DNA of 64,000 nucleotides from an uncultured Clostridia bacterium. GTDB taxonomy: Bacteria > Bacillota > Clostridia > TANB77 > CAG-508. The stretch lies in NCBI GenBank assembly GCA_947601495.1, contig CANQGE010000002.1, forward strand, positions 1-64,000. Direction: 5' to 3'. The notes below the pieces were generated by a model. The model was not told the DNA's origin. It made no database searches and saw only the letters and a program-made list of their open reading frames with translations. Positions 10,634 to 19,822 of this stretch are shown piece by piece. A program made the position numbers and the translations under genes. Numbering within the stretch: the stretch's first letter is position 1; each line of letters begins with the position of its first letter.

Positions 10634-12020
10634 TTAAATTTCTTCTGTATTTTCTACACTTTCTTCTGCATTTGTTGTGTTAGATATTTCATTGTTTGTT
10701 GTATTTGTTGTATCTACTGTATTATTTACTGAATTAGTATTTTCTTCTTTATTATTTTGTTCTATTTTTTTAGCACCGTTATCTGAATAAGATGTTATGA
10801 AGTCTAATGGTTCAACATATTCTCCATTAATTCTTACTTCAAAATGAGCATGTGGTCCTGTTGAATAGCCAGTTGATCCAACTTTTAAAACTGGAGTGCC
10901 TTGATAAACAGTTTGTCCTACCTGAACTAAAATTTCTGAGCCATGTCCATATAAAGTTGTGATTCCACCACCATGGTCTACTATAACCATATTGCCATAA
11001 GCATTGTTCCATCCAGCATAAGTTACTATTCCATCATTTGCTGCAATAAATGTTGCACCCATTGGAGCTCCTATGTCAACACCAGTGTGAAGCTTATATA
11101 CACCTGTTATAGGATGTGTTCTCATTCCAAATGGTGAGGTTATTCTTGTGTATCCTGGAACTGGCCATGCCATTGCTCCTCCAACATATTGTTCACTTAT
11201 ATTAGCTAATGCTAGTAATCTAATTTCTGTTTCGATATCTGCAATTTCTTTTTGATATTGCTCTACTTTTTGTTGCATTTCAAATTCTTCTTGTGATAAT
11301 TGCTGAACTCTGCTGTTTTTTATAGTTGCCATATTCTCAAGAGAAATATTGTTTTTTTCTATTGTTTGTCTAGCATTTTCTAAAGTTGTTTTTTTAGAAT
11401 CTAGGTTTTCTGTTAATCTTTGATTGTAAACTTTTTCAGCTTCTGCAGTTTCTAGTAAGTCATTATCTGCTTTAAAAATTTCTTCTATTAAAAAATAGTT
11501 TGAAACAAATTCCATAATATTTTTAGAACTTAGTAATAAGTCCAAATATGAAACTTCTCCAATTTCATACATAGCAACTAATCTTTTTTCTAACAAATCT
11601 TTTTGATTATTATATCTTTCATTTGAAGCCTCAAGTTCTTTTTCTGCTGCATCAATATATGTTATTAAATTTTTTTCTTGAGCTTGCAAAGTTTCTATTT
11701 CCATTTGCTTATCATAAATTTTTTGATTTATTTCTGATATTTCTGCAACAGTAGTTGTTAATTCATTTGATATAAATTGAATTTGATTATTAGATTCTTC
11801 TAAGTTAGATTGTAATTCTGATTTTTCTATTTGCAAATCATCTAAAGTTTTTTCTTTTTCTTCTCCGCTCTTCTTGAGGAGTATTTTGTTCTAGATTTTC
11901 ATCTTGTTGTTCTCCCCCCAAAGGTTCTTCGGAAGTAGCTTGAGTTTTTATAAAAATAAAATTACAAGATAAACAAAATATTACTAAAATTATTATATTA
12001 ATTTTAATAAATCTTTTCAC
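10634..12020 (-). CDS. EnvC-like murein hydrolase activator, coiled coil + M23/LytM; split in two ORFs by +1 shift at CGG (11867-11865)
   Basis: Signal peptide ORF 12020..11838 ends shortly after GAG-CGG-AGA; M23 frame is open from GGA at 11866 (GEEKEKTLDDLQIEKSEL...) to 10634 (HTGVDIGAP...GSTGYSTGPHAHFEVRI). Confidence 0.88.
11865..11867 (-). other. CGGA +1 frameshift site 1 (GAG C GGA GAA)
   Basis: In-frame with ATG 12020 (51 codons upstream); downstream frame resumes at GGA 11866. Confidence 0.85.
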
Positions 12021-12028
12021 TCGCCTTT

Positions 12029-13027
12029 TTATACCTCCAAATATTTTTTCATTGATACGGAGCTTCCTACTACACCAATACCAATACCTAAAGCTGCATA
12101 TACTATTGTTACTGGTTTAGCAATTTCTGTAAAAGAAAGAAGCGTTATTCCCATTTTTTGTAAAACATTTGATGCCTCAATATTTTGTATAACAACATCA
12201 TATAATATTCCTACTATTAAAAGAGTTATAATTGCTGCTATAATTCCTATTATTATACCTTCTATAATAAAAGGCCACCTAATAAATCCATTTGTTGCTC
12301 CTACATATTTCATAATAGAAATTTCTTTTCTTCTTGCATGAACTGTAAGTTTAATTGTGTTTGATATTATTGTTATTGATATTACAAGAAGTACTAAGAA
12401 AATAACTCCTATTGTTATTCTAACTCCTCTAACTATTTTTATTAAAGTTTCAATTGTGCTATCTCTACTAGTAATGTTCTTTACAATTGAGTCATGTTTT
12501 GTTGTTTCATCGATTTCCAAGTCTACTTCTTCACTTCTACCTTCTGTTGCAATTTTGGCTCCAATTCTTAAAACTTCTTCTTCTATATTTTTAGCTTGCT
12601 CTAGGTCTGTTAATGTAACAACAAAAGATGCTGGGAAAATATTATTTTCTCCTTCATAAGCTGTTAATAATTCTTGGCTATTTTTTAATTGCTCTTTAAC
12701 AGTATCTAAAGCTTGTTGTTTATTTTTATATACAACAGTATTAACTCCTTCAAGAGCTTTTATTTCTTTTTCAAATTCTTGCTTTTGCTCATCAGTTGTT
12801 TCATCCCATATAAAAACTTCCATACCTTGTTTCATTTGTACTTGCTCTAATACAGAATTTATATTAACACCAATTGCAAAAAACACTCCAAAAAGGAACA
12901 TTGTGCAAATCATTGTTATTACTGATATTACTGTTGATTTTGTATTTTTAAAAACATTTCTAAAACCTTCTCCTATTGCATAGGATAAACCATTATACCT
13001 CACTACTATAACCACCTTTTTTATCAT
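12029..13027 (-). CDS. ftsX: Cell division protein FtsX (exact start uncertain, ORF overlaps ftsE)
   Basis: RYNGLSYAIGEGFRNVFKNTKSTVISVITMICTMFLFGVFFAIGVNIN...; adjacent ftsE. Confidence 0.92.
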   Translation of the reverse strand: MIKKVVIVVRYNGLSYAIGEGFRNVFKNTKSTVISVITMICTMFLFGVFFAIGVNINSVLEQVQMKQGMEVFIWDETTDEQKQEFEKEIKALEGVNTVVYKNKQQALDTVKEQLKNSQELLTAYEGENNIFPASFVVTLTDLEQAKNIEEEVLRIGAKIATEGRSEEVDLEIDETTKHDSIVKNITSRDSTIETLIKIVRGVRITIGVIFLVLLVISITIISNTIKLTVHARRKEISIMKYVGATNGFIRWPFIIEGIIIGIIAAIITLLIVGILYDVVIQNIEASNVLQKMGITLLSFTEIAKPVTIVYAALGIGIGVVGSSVSMKKYLEV

Positions 13028-13679
13028 CTCTTATGATTACACCTTTATCTATTTGTATAACCCTTTTTTTCATTTTATTTACTATATCTTTTGCATGTGT
13101 TGCCATAACAACAGTTGTACCTCTAGCATTAATTTCATTTAGCAAATTCATTATGTCCCATGCTGTTTCTGGGTCTAAGTTTCCAGTAGGCTCGTCTGCT
13201 ATAATCATAGAAGGATTGTTAACTAAAGCTCTAGCTAAAGCTACTCTTTGTTGCTCACCACCAGATAATTCATGTGGATAACATTTTGCTTTATCACTTA
13301 ATCCTACTAAAGATAATACCATAGGAACTTGTCTTCTAATATGTTTTGGTGTTGCTTTTACTATATACATAGCAAATGCTACATTTTCATAAACAGTTTT
13401 ATCTGGAAGAAGCCTAAAATCTTGGAAAACAACTCCCATGCTTCTACGCAAAAATGGAACTCTTTTTGCTTTTAAAAATGTTATGTCTTTTCCATTTATA
13501 ATTATATTTCCTTTAGAAGCTTCTTCTTCTTTTAAAATTAATTTTATTAATGTTGATTTACCAGATCCAGAAGTTCCTACTAAAAATGCGAACTCTCCTT
13601 TATCTATAGTAAAAGTAGCATTATGAACAGCTTCTGTACCGGTATCGTATATTTTACTAACGTTTCTAAATTCTATCAT
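12993..13679 (-). CDS. ftsE: Cell division ATP-binding protein FtsE
   Basis: ABC ATPase: VGTSGSGKSTLIKLI, LSGGEQQRVALARALVNNPSMIIADEPTGNLDP; next to ftsX. Confidence 0.95.
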   Translation of the reverse strand: MIEFRNVSKIYDTGTEAVHNATFTIDKGEFAFLVGTSGSGKSTLIKLILKEEEASKGNIIINGKDITFLKAKRVPFLRRSMGVVFQDFRLLPDKTVYENVAFAMYIVKATPKHIRRQVPMVLSLVGLSDKAKCYPHELSGGEQQRVALARALVNNPSMIIADEPTGNLDPETAWDIMNLLNEINARGTTVVMATHAKDIVNKMKKRVIQIDKGVIIRDDKKGGYSSEV

Positions 13680-13765
13680 TTGATAAATTTATATCCTTTC
13701 TTTTATAATTCCCCAAATACTATTTTTACCAATATATCATATCAATAACCAATAAAAATTGCAAT

Positions 13766-13808
13766 ACAAAAAACGAATAATTTTCTTTAGAAATTATTCG
13801 TTTTTTGT
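13766..13808 (-). terminator. Rho-independent terminator ending the giant-protein operon
   Basis: Perfect 18-bp arms ACAAAAAACGAATAATTT / AAATTATTCGTTTTTTGT, 7-nt loop, located just 3' of the last operon gene (13838). Confidence 0.9.
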
Positions 13809-13837
13809 AATTAATTATTAATGCTTATAATTTTAGT

Positions 13838-14401
13838 TTACTTTTTTAAACTTATTATTAGTCTTGGCTTTTTTGTTTCTTTATGTGCTAGATACGCAGA
13901 AAAATTTAAACTTTTTTCATTTTCTAATCGCAATTCGTATTCAAAATAGCAATATTGTGGTTTATCAGAATTATCCACAAAAGAATTTGTATCAATTATT
14001 ACTTTATACCATTTATCTAATTTTTTATTTTCACTTTTCAAACCTTTTACAAATGTTAAAAATTCATCTAAACTTCCGATTCCAAATTTTTTTTCAATAG
14101 TTAAAAAATTTTCATTATAATAATTTTCTAACTTAGTATCATTCATTTTCTTGATATCTTTATATAAACCTGGTAAATCTTCTTTTATTAGTTCATTAAA
14201 TATGTCTATGGCTTCTGAGGCTGTATAATCTCCCGTATATTTTTCCGAAAATACTGCAAACCCACTTAAAAGTAATTGGTCTTTTTTCGTTGTTCCATCC
14301 TTAGATACCTTTGGTTGTTTTACTTTAGTTAAAGCAAGCACTAAAACTATTAATAAGCATATACATATTAAAAATATAGTTATAATTTTTCCCTTTTTCA
14401 T
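13838..14401 (-). CDS. Small TM-anchored protein, family shared with 39506..40102 and 40144..40746
   Basis: N-terminal TM; shared pattern (Y-x-G ... LENYYxxN...GIGSLDEFLTFVKG ... DTNSF ... YxxxxYEL) with the two other small proteins. Confidence 0.6.
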   Translation of the reverse strand: MKKGKIITIFLICICLLIVLVLALTKVKQPKVSKDGTTKKDQLLLSGFAVFSEKYTGDYTASEAIDIFNELIKEDLPGLYKDIKKMNDTKLENYYNENFLTIEKKFGIGSLDEFLTFVKGLKSENKKLDKWYKVIIDTNSFVDNSDKPQYCYFEYELRLENEKSLNFSAYLAHKETKKPRLIISLKK

Positions 14402-14436
14402 ATTAGTTAATACCTTTCTAATGTATTAATAATTTA

Positions 14437-17400
14437 CTATTCTTTTGGATCAAATAAGTAGTCTTCTCTAAAGTGCGCCCACATTCTTTTTCCATAAAAG
14501 TTTGCACCCTGTTCCCAACATGTGTGTTGCATTTCGTCTCCTACATTATAGCCAGAATCATATTTTCCATTATTTTTTAGATGTTTTGAATCATGTTCTT
14601 TTATATATTCGGCTGCTTCCATACACATATCACAATATTCATATTCTCCTGCATCTGCTCTGTTTTTTAATCCTCCCATAGTACCTGAATCTGAAATAGC
14701 ATACCATCCTTTTCCGCCATGAGCTGCACAAGGAACAACGCATAATAAGTTATATAATTTAGACTTATCAGGAGCCCAATCCCATCCAGCAACATGATGA
14801 TACTGGCTATCTGAATTTAATTTATTAATTATTGTAAATCCAAGACTTGTTGCTAAATACAATTGATCTTCTTTACTTCCCCTTGGATCATCATATGAGC
14901 CACAACCTTCATGATGAATAGCATCTGCTAGTAATTCTAAGTCGCCTTCTTCGAATTTATATTCTTGATCTCCCCCATCATCTTCCTCACCATTATCTAG
15001 TTTCATATAGTCTTCTACATTTTCTACAACAGTTTTGTCTAAATCTCTCATTATAATTCTAAGGTAATTTCCTACGAGTTTATCTTCATTATCTCCTTTT
15101 TCTTCTCCACTATCATCTTTTTTAGTTGATTTATTTGTTTTTCTATAATCCTCATATTTTTGATGTCTATAGTCTTCTATTAGTTCTCTATCTGTTAAAG
15201 TTCTACCAAGTATTGTTCCTTCTTTTATGAATATTAAATCTTCGTCAGGAAGATATATTGAAGAAACTGCATCTTCTTTTAATAAGTTCTCTGCTTTTAA
15301 TTTTTCGGTTGCTCTTTTACTTGCTAATTCATAATCTTCATCTTTTATATACAAAGAATCCAATAATAGTTCTTCTTCAGCTTGCTTCTTTATTTTTCCG
15401 CTACTATCAAAAATATTATGCAAAGTGGTTTCTTCATAATTTTCAAGCTCGATTTTTTCACCATCTTTGCCATCATATGGCTTTGATTCTCCAGGATTTT
15501 CATTATTGAAATTCTCATCAGGTAATTCACATTTAAATCCATCTATATATACTACATATCCTGATATTCCAGCTTCTTCGTATCTTTCTGCAAACTCTTT
15601 ATATCCATATAATGTTTTATCTATGTCTGACCAACCATTTTCTTTATCTTTTATTTGCGCTTCTGTTAGATTGTCTAAATCTTTATATGTTTCATTTTTA
15701 TTTAAAAATGAACTTCCACCCCATCTACATCCAGGATAGCTTGACATTTGATTTTCTAATTTTTTATAGTTTTCTGTATCTAAAACTAGAATTTTTGCAT
15801 ATCCTACTTTATCTGCCACAATTTCTTCAGGTTGTGAATCGGTTTGTGATTCTCCTTGAGTATTTGCTTCTTGATTGTTCTCCCCAATACTTAACACATT
15901 TGGTGGATATTTTAAATCTATATTTGTTCTATATTTTTCTCCCGATACAGAATCTATATCTTCATCCGTATAAGTTCCATATTCTAGAAGTACTCCTGTT
16001 ACTGGTGATACTACTGCTTCATTTCCTAAATATCCTACATAACGTTCTCCTTTTTTAATTCCATCTGGAGCTTCATTTGCTATCCAAACACCATCTAATG
16101 TTGTCATAAGTCCTTCGACACCTCCTGTATATGTGTGTCTTGCAGGATTTGATGACCCAGAATCTAAAGTTATTATATTTCCATTTGTGTCTTGTCCAAC
16201 CATTGCAACAAAGTGGCCACCTGATGTCCAGAAAGTATCTCCTGTTTTACTAGCATGCATAAGTGTTATTATAGGTCTTCCTTCTGAAAATGCTTCTTCT
16301 ATTTTAGATGTATAATCAGCATTGCTCAATCCGGAATAACTTTCTCCTTCTACTCCATATTTTTTCATAAACTCTTTTACACCGCCAATTGTTGCTGAAA
16401 AATTAATTCCTACTATATCTTTAGTCGGATTTACGTCTAATCCATATCCTGTTAGTACATTTACGCATGATGTTGGTCCACAAGCTGCTCTATGTAATGT
16501 TCTTGGACTTCCACACCATAAGAATTGCTTTTCACTATAAGAACCTTTAAATTGATAATAATGTGTATATTCTACGTTTCCATTTCTTACCTTAAAATCA
16601 TATCCATCTCCTGATTCTGCAATTCTTTCAAAATTAAATCCCATGCCGCCAACAATTTGTGCGATGTTTATATTTGAATCTAATTGCTGAACCATACCGC
16701 CTACATTACTTAATGATAATGATTCATCTTTATTTAGTGTGGTACTTGATGTTTTTAATTCTTGATTCATTGAAATACTTTCTGGCACATCTCCAGTTTC
16801 AACTTGATCTTCTGGATTATCTCCAGTTTCAACTTGTTCTTCTGGCATATCTCCAGTTTCAATATTCTCATCTACTAATCCATTTTGCTTATCTTCTTCA
16901 GATTTTTGATATATAGCCATTAATGTTTTTGCAGTTTCAACATCTATATCTCCTTTAGAGTGTATCATTGTTCCGGCTTCATTTTCATTTTTATCTATTG
17001 ACCTTCTTGGATACAAATATGAGCCTATATCTGGTACTAAAAATTCTAATAGTCTTGGTGTTTCATCTGTTAATTCTTCTTTTGTAAAATATCCTAATTC
17101 TACAATTAATTCTTTAAAGTCTCTATATATGTAGTCTGCATCTAATGTATGTTCATTTTCAAGCATACTAAATGCATTTAATGAATCTTGATTTAATGAC
17201 ACTGTTCCTATGTAATCTGATACTTTTTCTACTTTTCCATCAACTTGTGCAGTTATATCTGAATAGTCTACTTCTTTCGTTTCAGATCCATTTATTGTTA
17301 TAGTTCCTTTCATTGGTCCATAATAGTTTGAAATGTCATCACCATCATTTTCTGAATTATATTTTTGGGTTACTGCTTTTCTCAAATTTATTATTGCATC

Positions 17401-19803
17401 TGCTGTTTTAGCTGAACCATCATATCTAAAGTATTCGTTTTCTAAAAACATTTTTTTAATTTTTTCATTTGTTTCTGTCCTTTGGCCTTCACCTGTTTGT
17501 TTTACTGTACCTGTTAAACTTATTCTTACAAAAATATCTTTCTTTATATCATAGTCTGGATCACTTTCATCCACATCTGGATATGCTGGTTCATAGTCTG
17601 TTGTTGTTGTGTTGTCATCTTCAGAATAGGCTGAATAATGTCCGTTAGTTAATTCAACCCAATTTAAATCTTCTGCCATATTATCTATTCTTCTAGCTAT
17701 TGCTTTTTTTGCAACTTTTATTCCTTGCTCTTCTGCATCTTCTGCTGTTCCATCAAATAAATTTCCATCTGAAGTATATAATTTATATTCTCCTTCTTTT
17801 TCACCACCTTCTTCTCCATAGGTTTCATATAAAGTCCATCTTTCTTTCATTAGTGCTTCGTAATCATAATCATAATCTACAAACATTCTATCTGGAGATG
17901 ACACAAAGTATACATCTCTGTACCAATGTTTCGTTACTGAAGTAATATATGGTTGAAATATGTCTAAGTGTTCTACATCTGGTTTTTTCAATTTATCGTA
18001 GATGCTCTGAATATAGTCTCTACATACATTACAGCACTCTGTTTCATTCTCTTTTTGACTACATTTTGCCTCTTCCGTTGTTGTAACATTATTTTCTTCC
18101 TTCCACTCATTTATTTTTTTAGTAGACCATGTGCCTATAATATTATAACTTACAAATGCCTGGTTTTTAGGAAGCTCTTCTGTTTCTGAATGGTTATTAT
18201 AATTTACTATTCCCATATAATTGTAGTTATCATATCCTAATTCTACTTGTGCACTATAATTTCCATAGTCAGAAGTTTCATCAGGTGATTTCCAATATAC
18301 CGTGGCTGAAAGTCTTTTTGAAGGCTCAATGTATGTATATTCGTCATTTTTTTCATCCTCTTGTTGCATAGATAAGAAAGAATTAAAATCTGATATTGAA
18401 ACCTTTAATCCTGCATTTTGTATATCTGCATCCGTTGCTCCATAACTTTTTAATTTCTGTATCATTGCATTATAATTATCTACAATTTCTTGCTTTTTTT
18501 TGGTTCCATTCGAATTGCTATCATAATCAGAATCTGTGATTCTTACATCCGAAAAGCCCCAATTTTTTGTGTAAATCATATCAGTTGGAGATGTATTTTG
18601 CTCTATATTATCTTCTCCTACACCAGCTACTCCTGTGCAATCATCTGGACTTTCTATTCCATATTCTTTCATTATTTTCATGGCTTCTTTTTTACTTATT
18701 TTCCAAGCATTTAAAGGTCCAGTCCATCCAGATTTTGCAGCATCATAAAACTCATCATAAGATACATATCTACCATCTGATGTTTTATAATAGCTAACAG
18801 CTGTATTTACAGAGTCATTGTCACCTACACTATGTAATAAAATTTCTATTAATGTTTCAAAACTTGTTGCCATATCATAAGATAAATCTGGCATCATTGT
18901 TGCTATATGAACTGATAGTAAGAAATCTATTGGCATTCCATATCTTCCAGTCCATCCATCTAAGCTGTATGTCATAGAGTTGTTAAACCATCCTCTAGCT
19001 ATTTCCATTGTCTTTTTAGCTACATCTATTTTTATTGATCCTGGCTCATAAACATCATAATATCCATTCTCCAAATCTTTAACTCCTATGTCGTCAGTAT
19101 CTTTCCAAATTTCTATCATTCCTCTAGACCAAAATTGATTTGATTGTCCACCTGTAAAAAATGATGCTATATGTTCCAGTATTCCCGTAAACCAACCTTT
19201 TGATGTCATATTGAAGTTTTTAATTGTATAAACATAATTGTCTGATATTAAATAGTTTCTAATAATATCACTTTTTGCTTCTTTTATTTTTCCTTCTTCT
19301 TTATTATCTTCTTCTGCATCTTCTGCTGTATATCTTTCTACACCATCTTCACTTGACCCAACAGTATCTGTTAAAAATCCATATCCTTTCAAATCATATC
19401 CCATTTGTTCTAAGTAATCTAAAACTTCGTTAATATCTTCATCACTAACTTGTTTTGTATCATCTCTTCCAAACCAAGAAGCAACTGCCTCTCCGACATT
19501 TCTAGCCAATTGTTTAATTTGTTCAATAACCATACCAGGCATAGTCAAGAAAAACATTACTATGCCTATTATTACAATTAATATGATTATGAAAAATAAC
19601 ACCCACATAAGTACTGGAAGTAAAACCTTTATTAAGCTTTTCATTGCAGCATTTTTCATGCTTGATTTTGATAATTGTTCTTGAACTTTTTTATCAATGC
19701 CTTTTTCGGTTTCGCTTTTTTTACTTTCCCCTTCTTGTGGTAAGTTTTCTCCAGATGCATTTTCTTCAGGTTCATTATTAGGGTCTAAATTATCTTCGTC
19801 CAT
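14437..19803 (-). CDS. Giant membrane-anchored protein, paralog 1: conserved backbone + C39-like papain fold + SleB-like cell-wall hydrolase C-terminus
   Basis: LLPVLMWVLFFIIILIVIIGIVMFFLTMPGMV TM; AACGPTSCVNVLTGYG...GGHFVAMVGQDTNGNIITLDSGS; C-terminal LELLADAIHHEGCGSYDDPRGSKEDQLYLATSLGFTIINKL. Confidence 0.85.
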   Translation of the reverse strand: MDEDNLDPNNEPEENASGENLPQEGESKKSETEKGIDKKVQEQLSKSSMKNAAMKSLIKVLLPVLMWVLFFIIILIVIIGIVMFFLTMPGMVIEQIKQLARNVGEAVASWFGRDDTKQVSDEDINEVLDYLEQMGYDLKGYGFLTDTVGSSEDGVERYTAEDAEEDNKEEGKIKEAKSDIIRNYLISDNYVYTIKNFNMTSKGWFTGILEHIASFFTGGQSNQFWSRGMIEIWKDTDDIGVKDLENGYYDVYEPGSIKIDVAKKTMEIARGWFNNSMTYSLDGWTGRYGMPIDFLLSVHIATMMPDLSYDMATSFETLIEILLHSVGDNDSVNTAVSYYKTSDGRYVSYDEFYDAAKSGWTGPLNAWKISKKEAMKIMKEYGIESPDDCTGVAGVGEDNIEQNTSPTDMIYTKNWGFSDVRITDSDYDSNSNGTKKKQEIVDNYNAMIQKLKSYGATDADIQNAGLKVSISDFNSFLSMQQEDEKNDEYTYIEPSKRLSATVYWKSPDETSDYGNYSAQVELGYDNYNYMGIVNYNNHSETEELPKNQAFVSYNIIGTWSTKKINEWKEENNVTTTEEAKCSQKENETECCNVCRDYIQSIYDKLKKPDVEHLDIFQPYITSVTKHWYRDVYFVSSPDRMFVDYDYDYEALMKERWTLYETYGEEGGEKEGEYKLYTSDGNLFDGTAEDAEEQGIKVAKKAIARRIDNMAEDLNWVELTNGHYSAYSEDDNTTTTDYEPAYPDVDESDPDYDIKKDIFVRISLTGTVKQTGEGQRTETNEKIKKMFLENEYFRYDGSAKTADAIINLRKAVTQKYNSENDGDDISNYYGPMKGTITINGSETKEVDYSDITAQVDGKVEKVSDYIGTVSLNQDSLNAFSMLENEHTLDADYIYRDFKELIVELGYFTKEELTDETPRLLEFLVPDIGSYLYPRRSIDKNENEAGTMIHSKGDIDVETAKTLMAIYQKSEEDKQNGLVDENIETGDMPEEQVETGDNPEDQVETGDVPESISMNQELKTSSTTLNKDESLSLSNVGGMVQQLDSNINIAQIVGGMGFNFERIAESGDGYDFKVRNGNVEYTHYYQFKGSYSEKQFLWCGSPRTLHRAACGPTSCVNVLTGYGLDVNPTKDIVGINFSATIGGVKEFMKKYGVEGESYSGLSNADYTSKIEEAFSEGRPIITLMHASKTGDTFWTSGGHFVAMVGQDTNGNIITLDSGSSNPARHTYTGGVEGLMTTLDGVWIANEAPDGIKKGERYVGYLGNEAVVSPVTGVLLEYGTYTDEDIDSVSGEKYRTNIDLKYPPNVLSIGENNQEANTQGESQTDSQPEEIVADKVGYAKILVLDTENYKKLENQMSSYPGCRWGGSSFLNKNETYKDLDNLTEAQIKDKENGWSDIDKTLYGYKEFAERYEEAGISGYVVYIDGFKCELPDENFNNENPGESKPYDGKDGEKIELENYEETTLHNIFDSSGKIKKQAEEELLLDSLYIKDEDYELASKRATEKLKAENLLKEDAVSSIYLPDEDLIFIKEGTILGRTLTDRELIEDYRHQKYEDYRKTNKSTKKDDSGEEKGDNEDKLVGNYLRIIMRDLDKTVVENVEDYMKLDNGEEDDGGDQEYKFEEGDLELLADAIHHEGCGSYDDPRGSKEDQLYLATSLGFTIINKLNSDSQYHHVAGWDWAPDKSKLYNLLCVVPCAAHGGKGWYAISDSGTMGGLKNRADAGEYEYCDMCMEAAEYIKEHDSKHLKNNGKYDSGYNVGDEMQHTCWEQGANFYGKRMWAHFREDYLFDPKE
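16781..16870 (-). repeat. 3 x 30-bp in-frame minisatellite in paralog 1 (ETGDxPExQV repeats)
   Basis: + strand units tctggcacatctccagtttcaacttgatct / tctggattatctccagtttcaacttgttct / tctggcatatctccagtttcaatattctca. Confidence 0.9.
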
Positions 19804-19822
19804 TTTTCCTCACTTTCTGTCT

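Noticed and set aside
11843-11853. Classic -1 slippery heptamer A AAA AAC just before the stop of the EnvC signal-peptide ORF
   Set aside because: A -1 shift there leads directly to TAG (CTT TAG); the M23 domain lies in the +1 frame, so this heptamer cannot explain the gene. The CGGA 5' of it does.
12993-13027. ftsE/ftsX overlap as an unusual fusion or frameshift
   Set aside because: Probably an overextended ftsX start in the ORF track; ftsX likely initiates slightly downstream.
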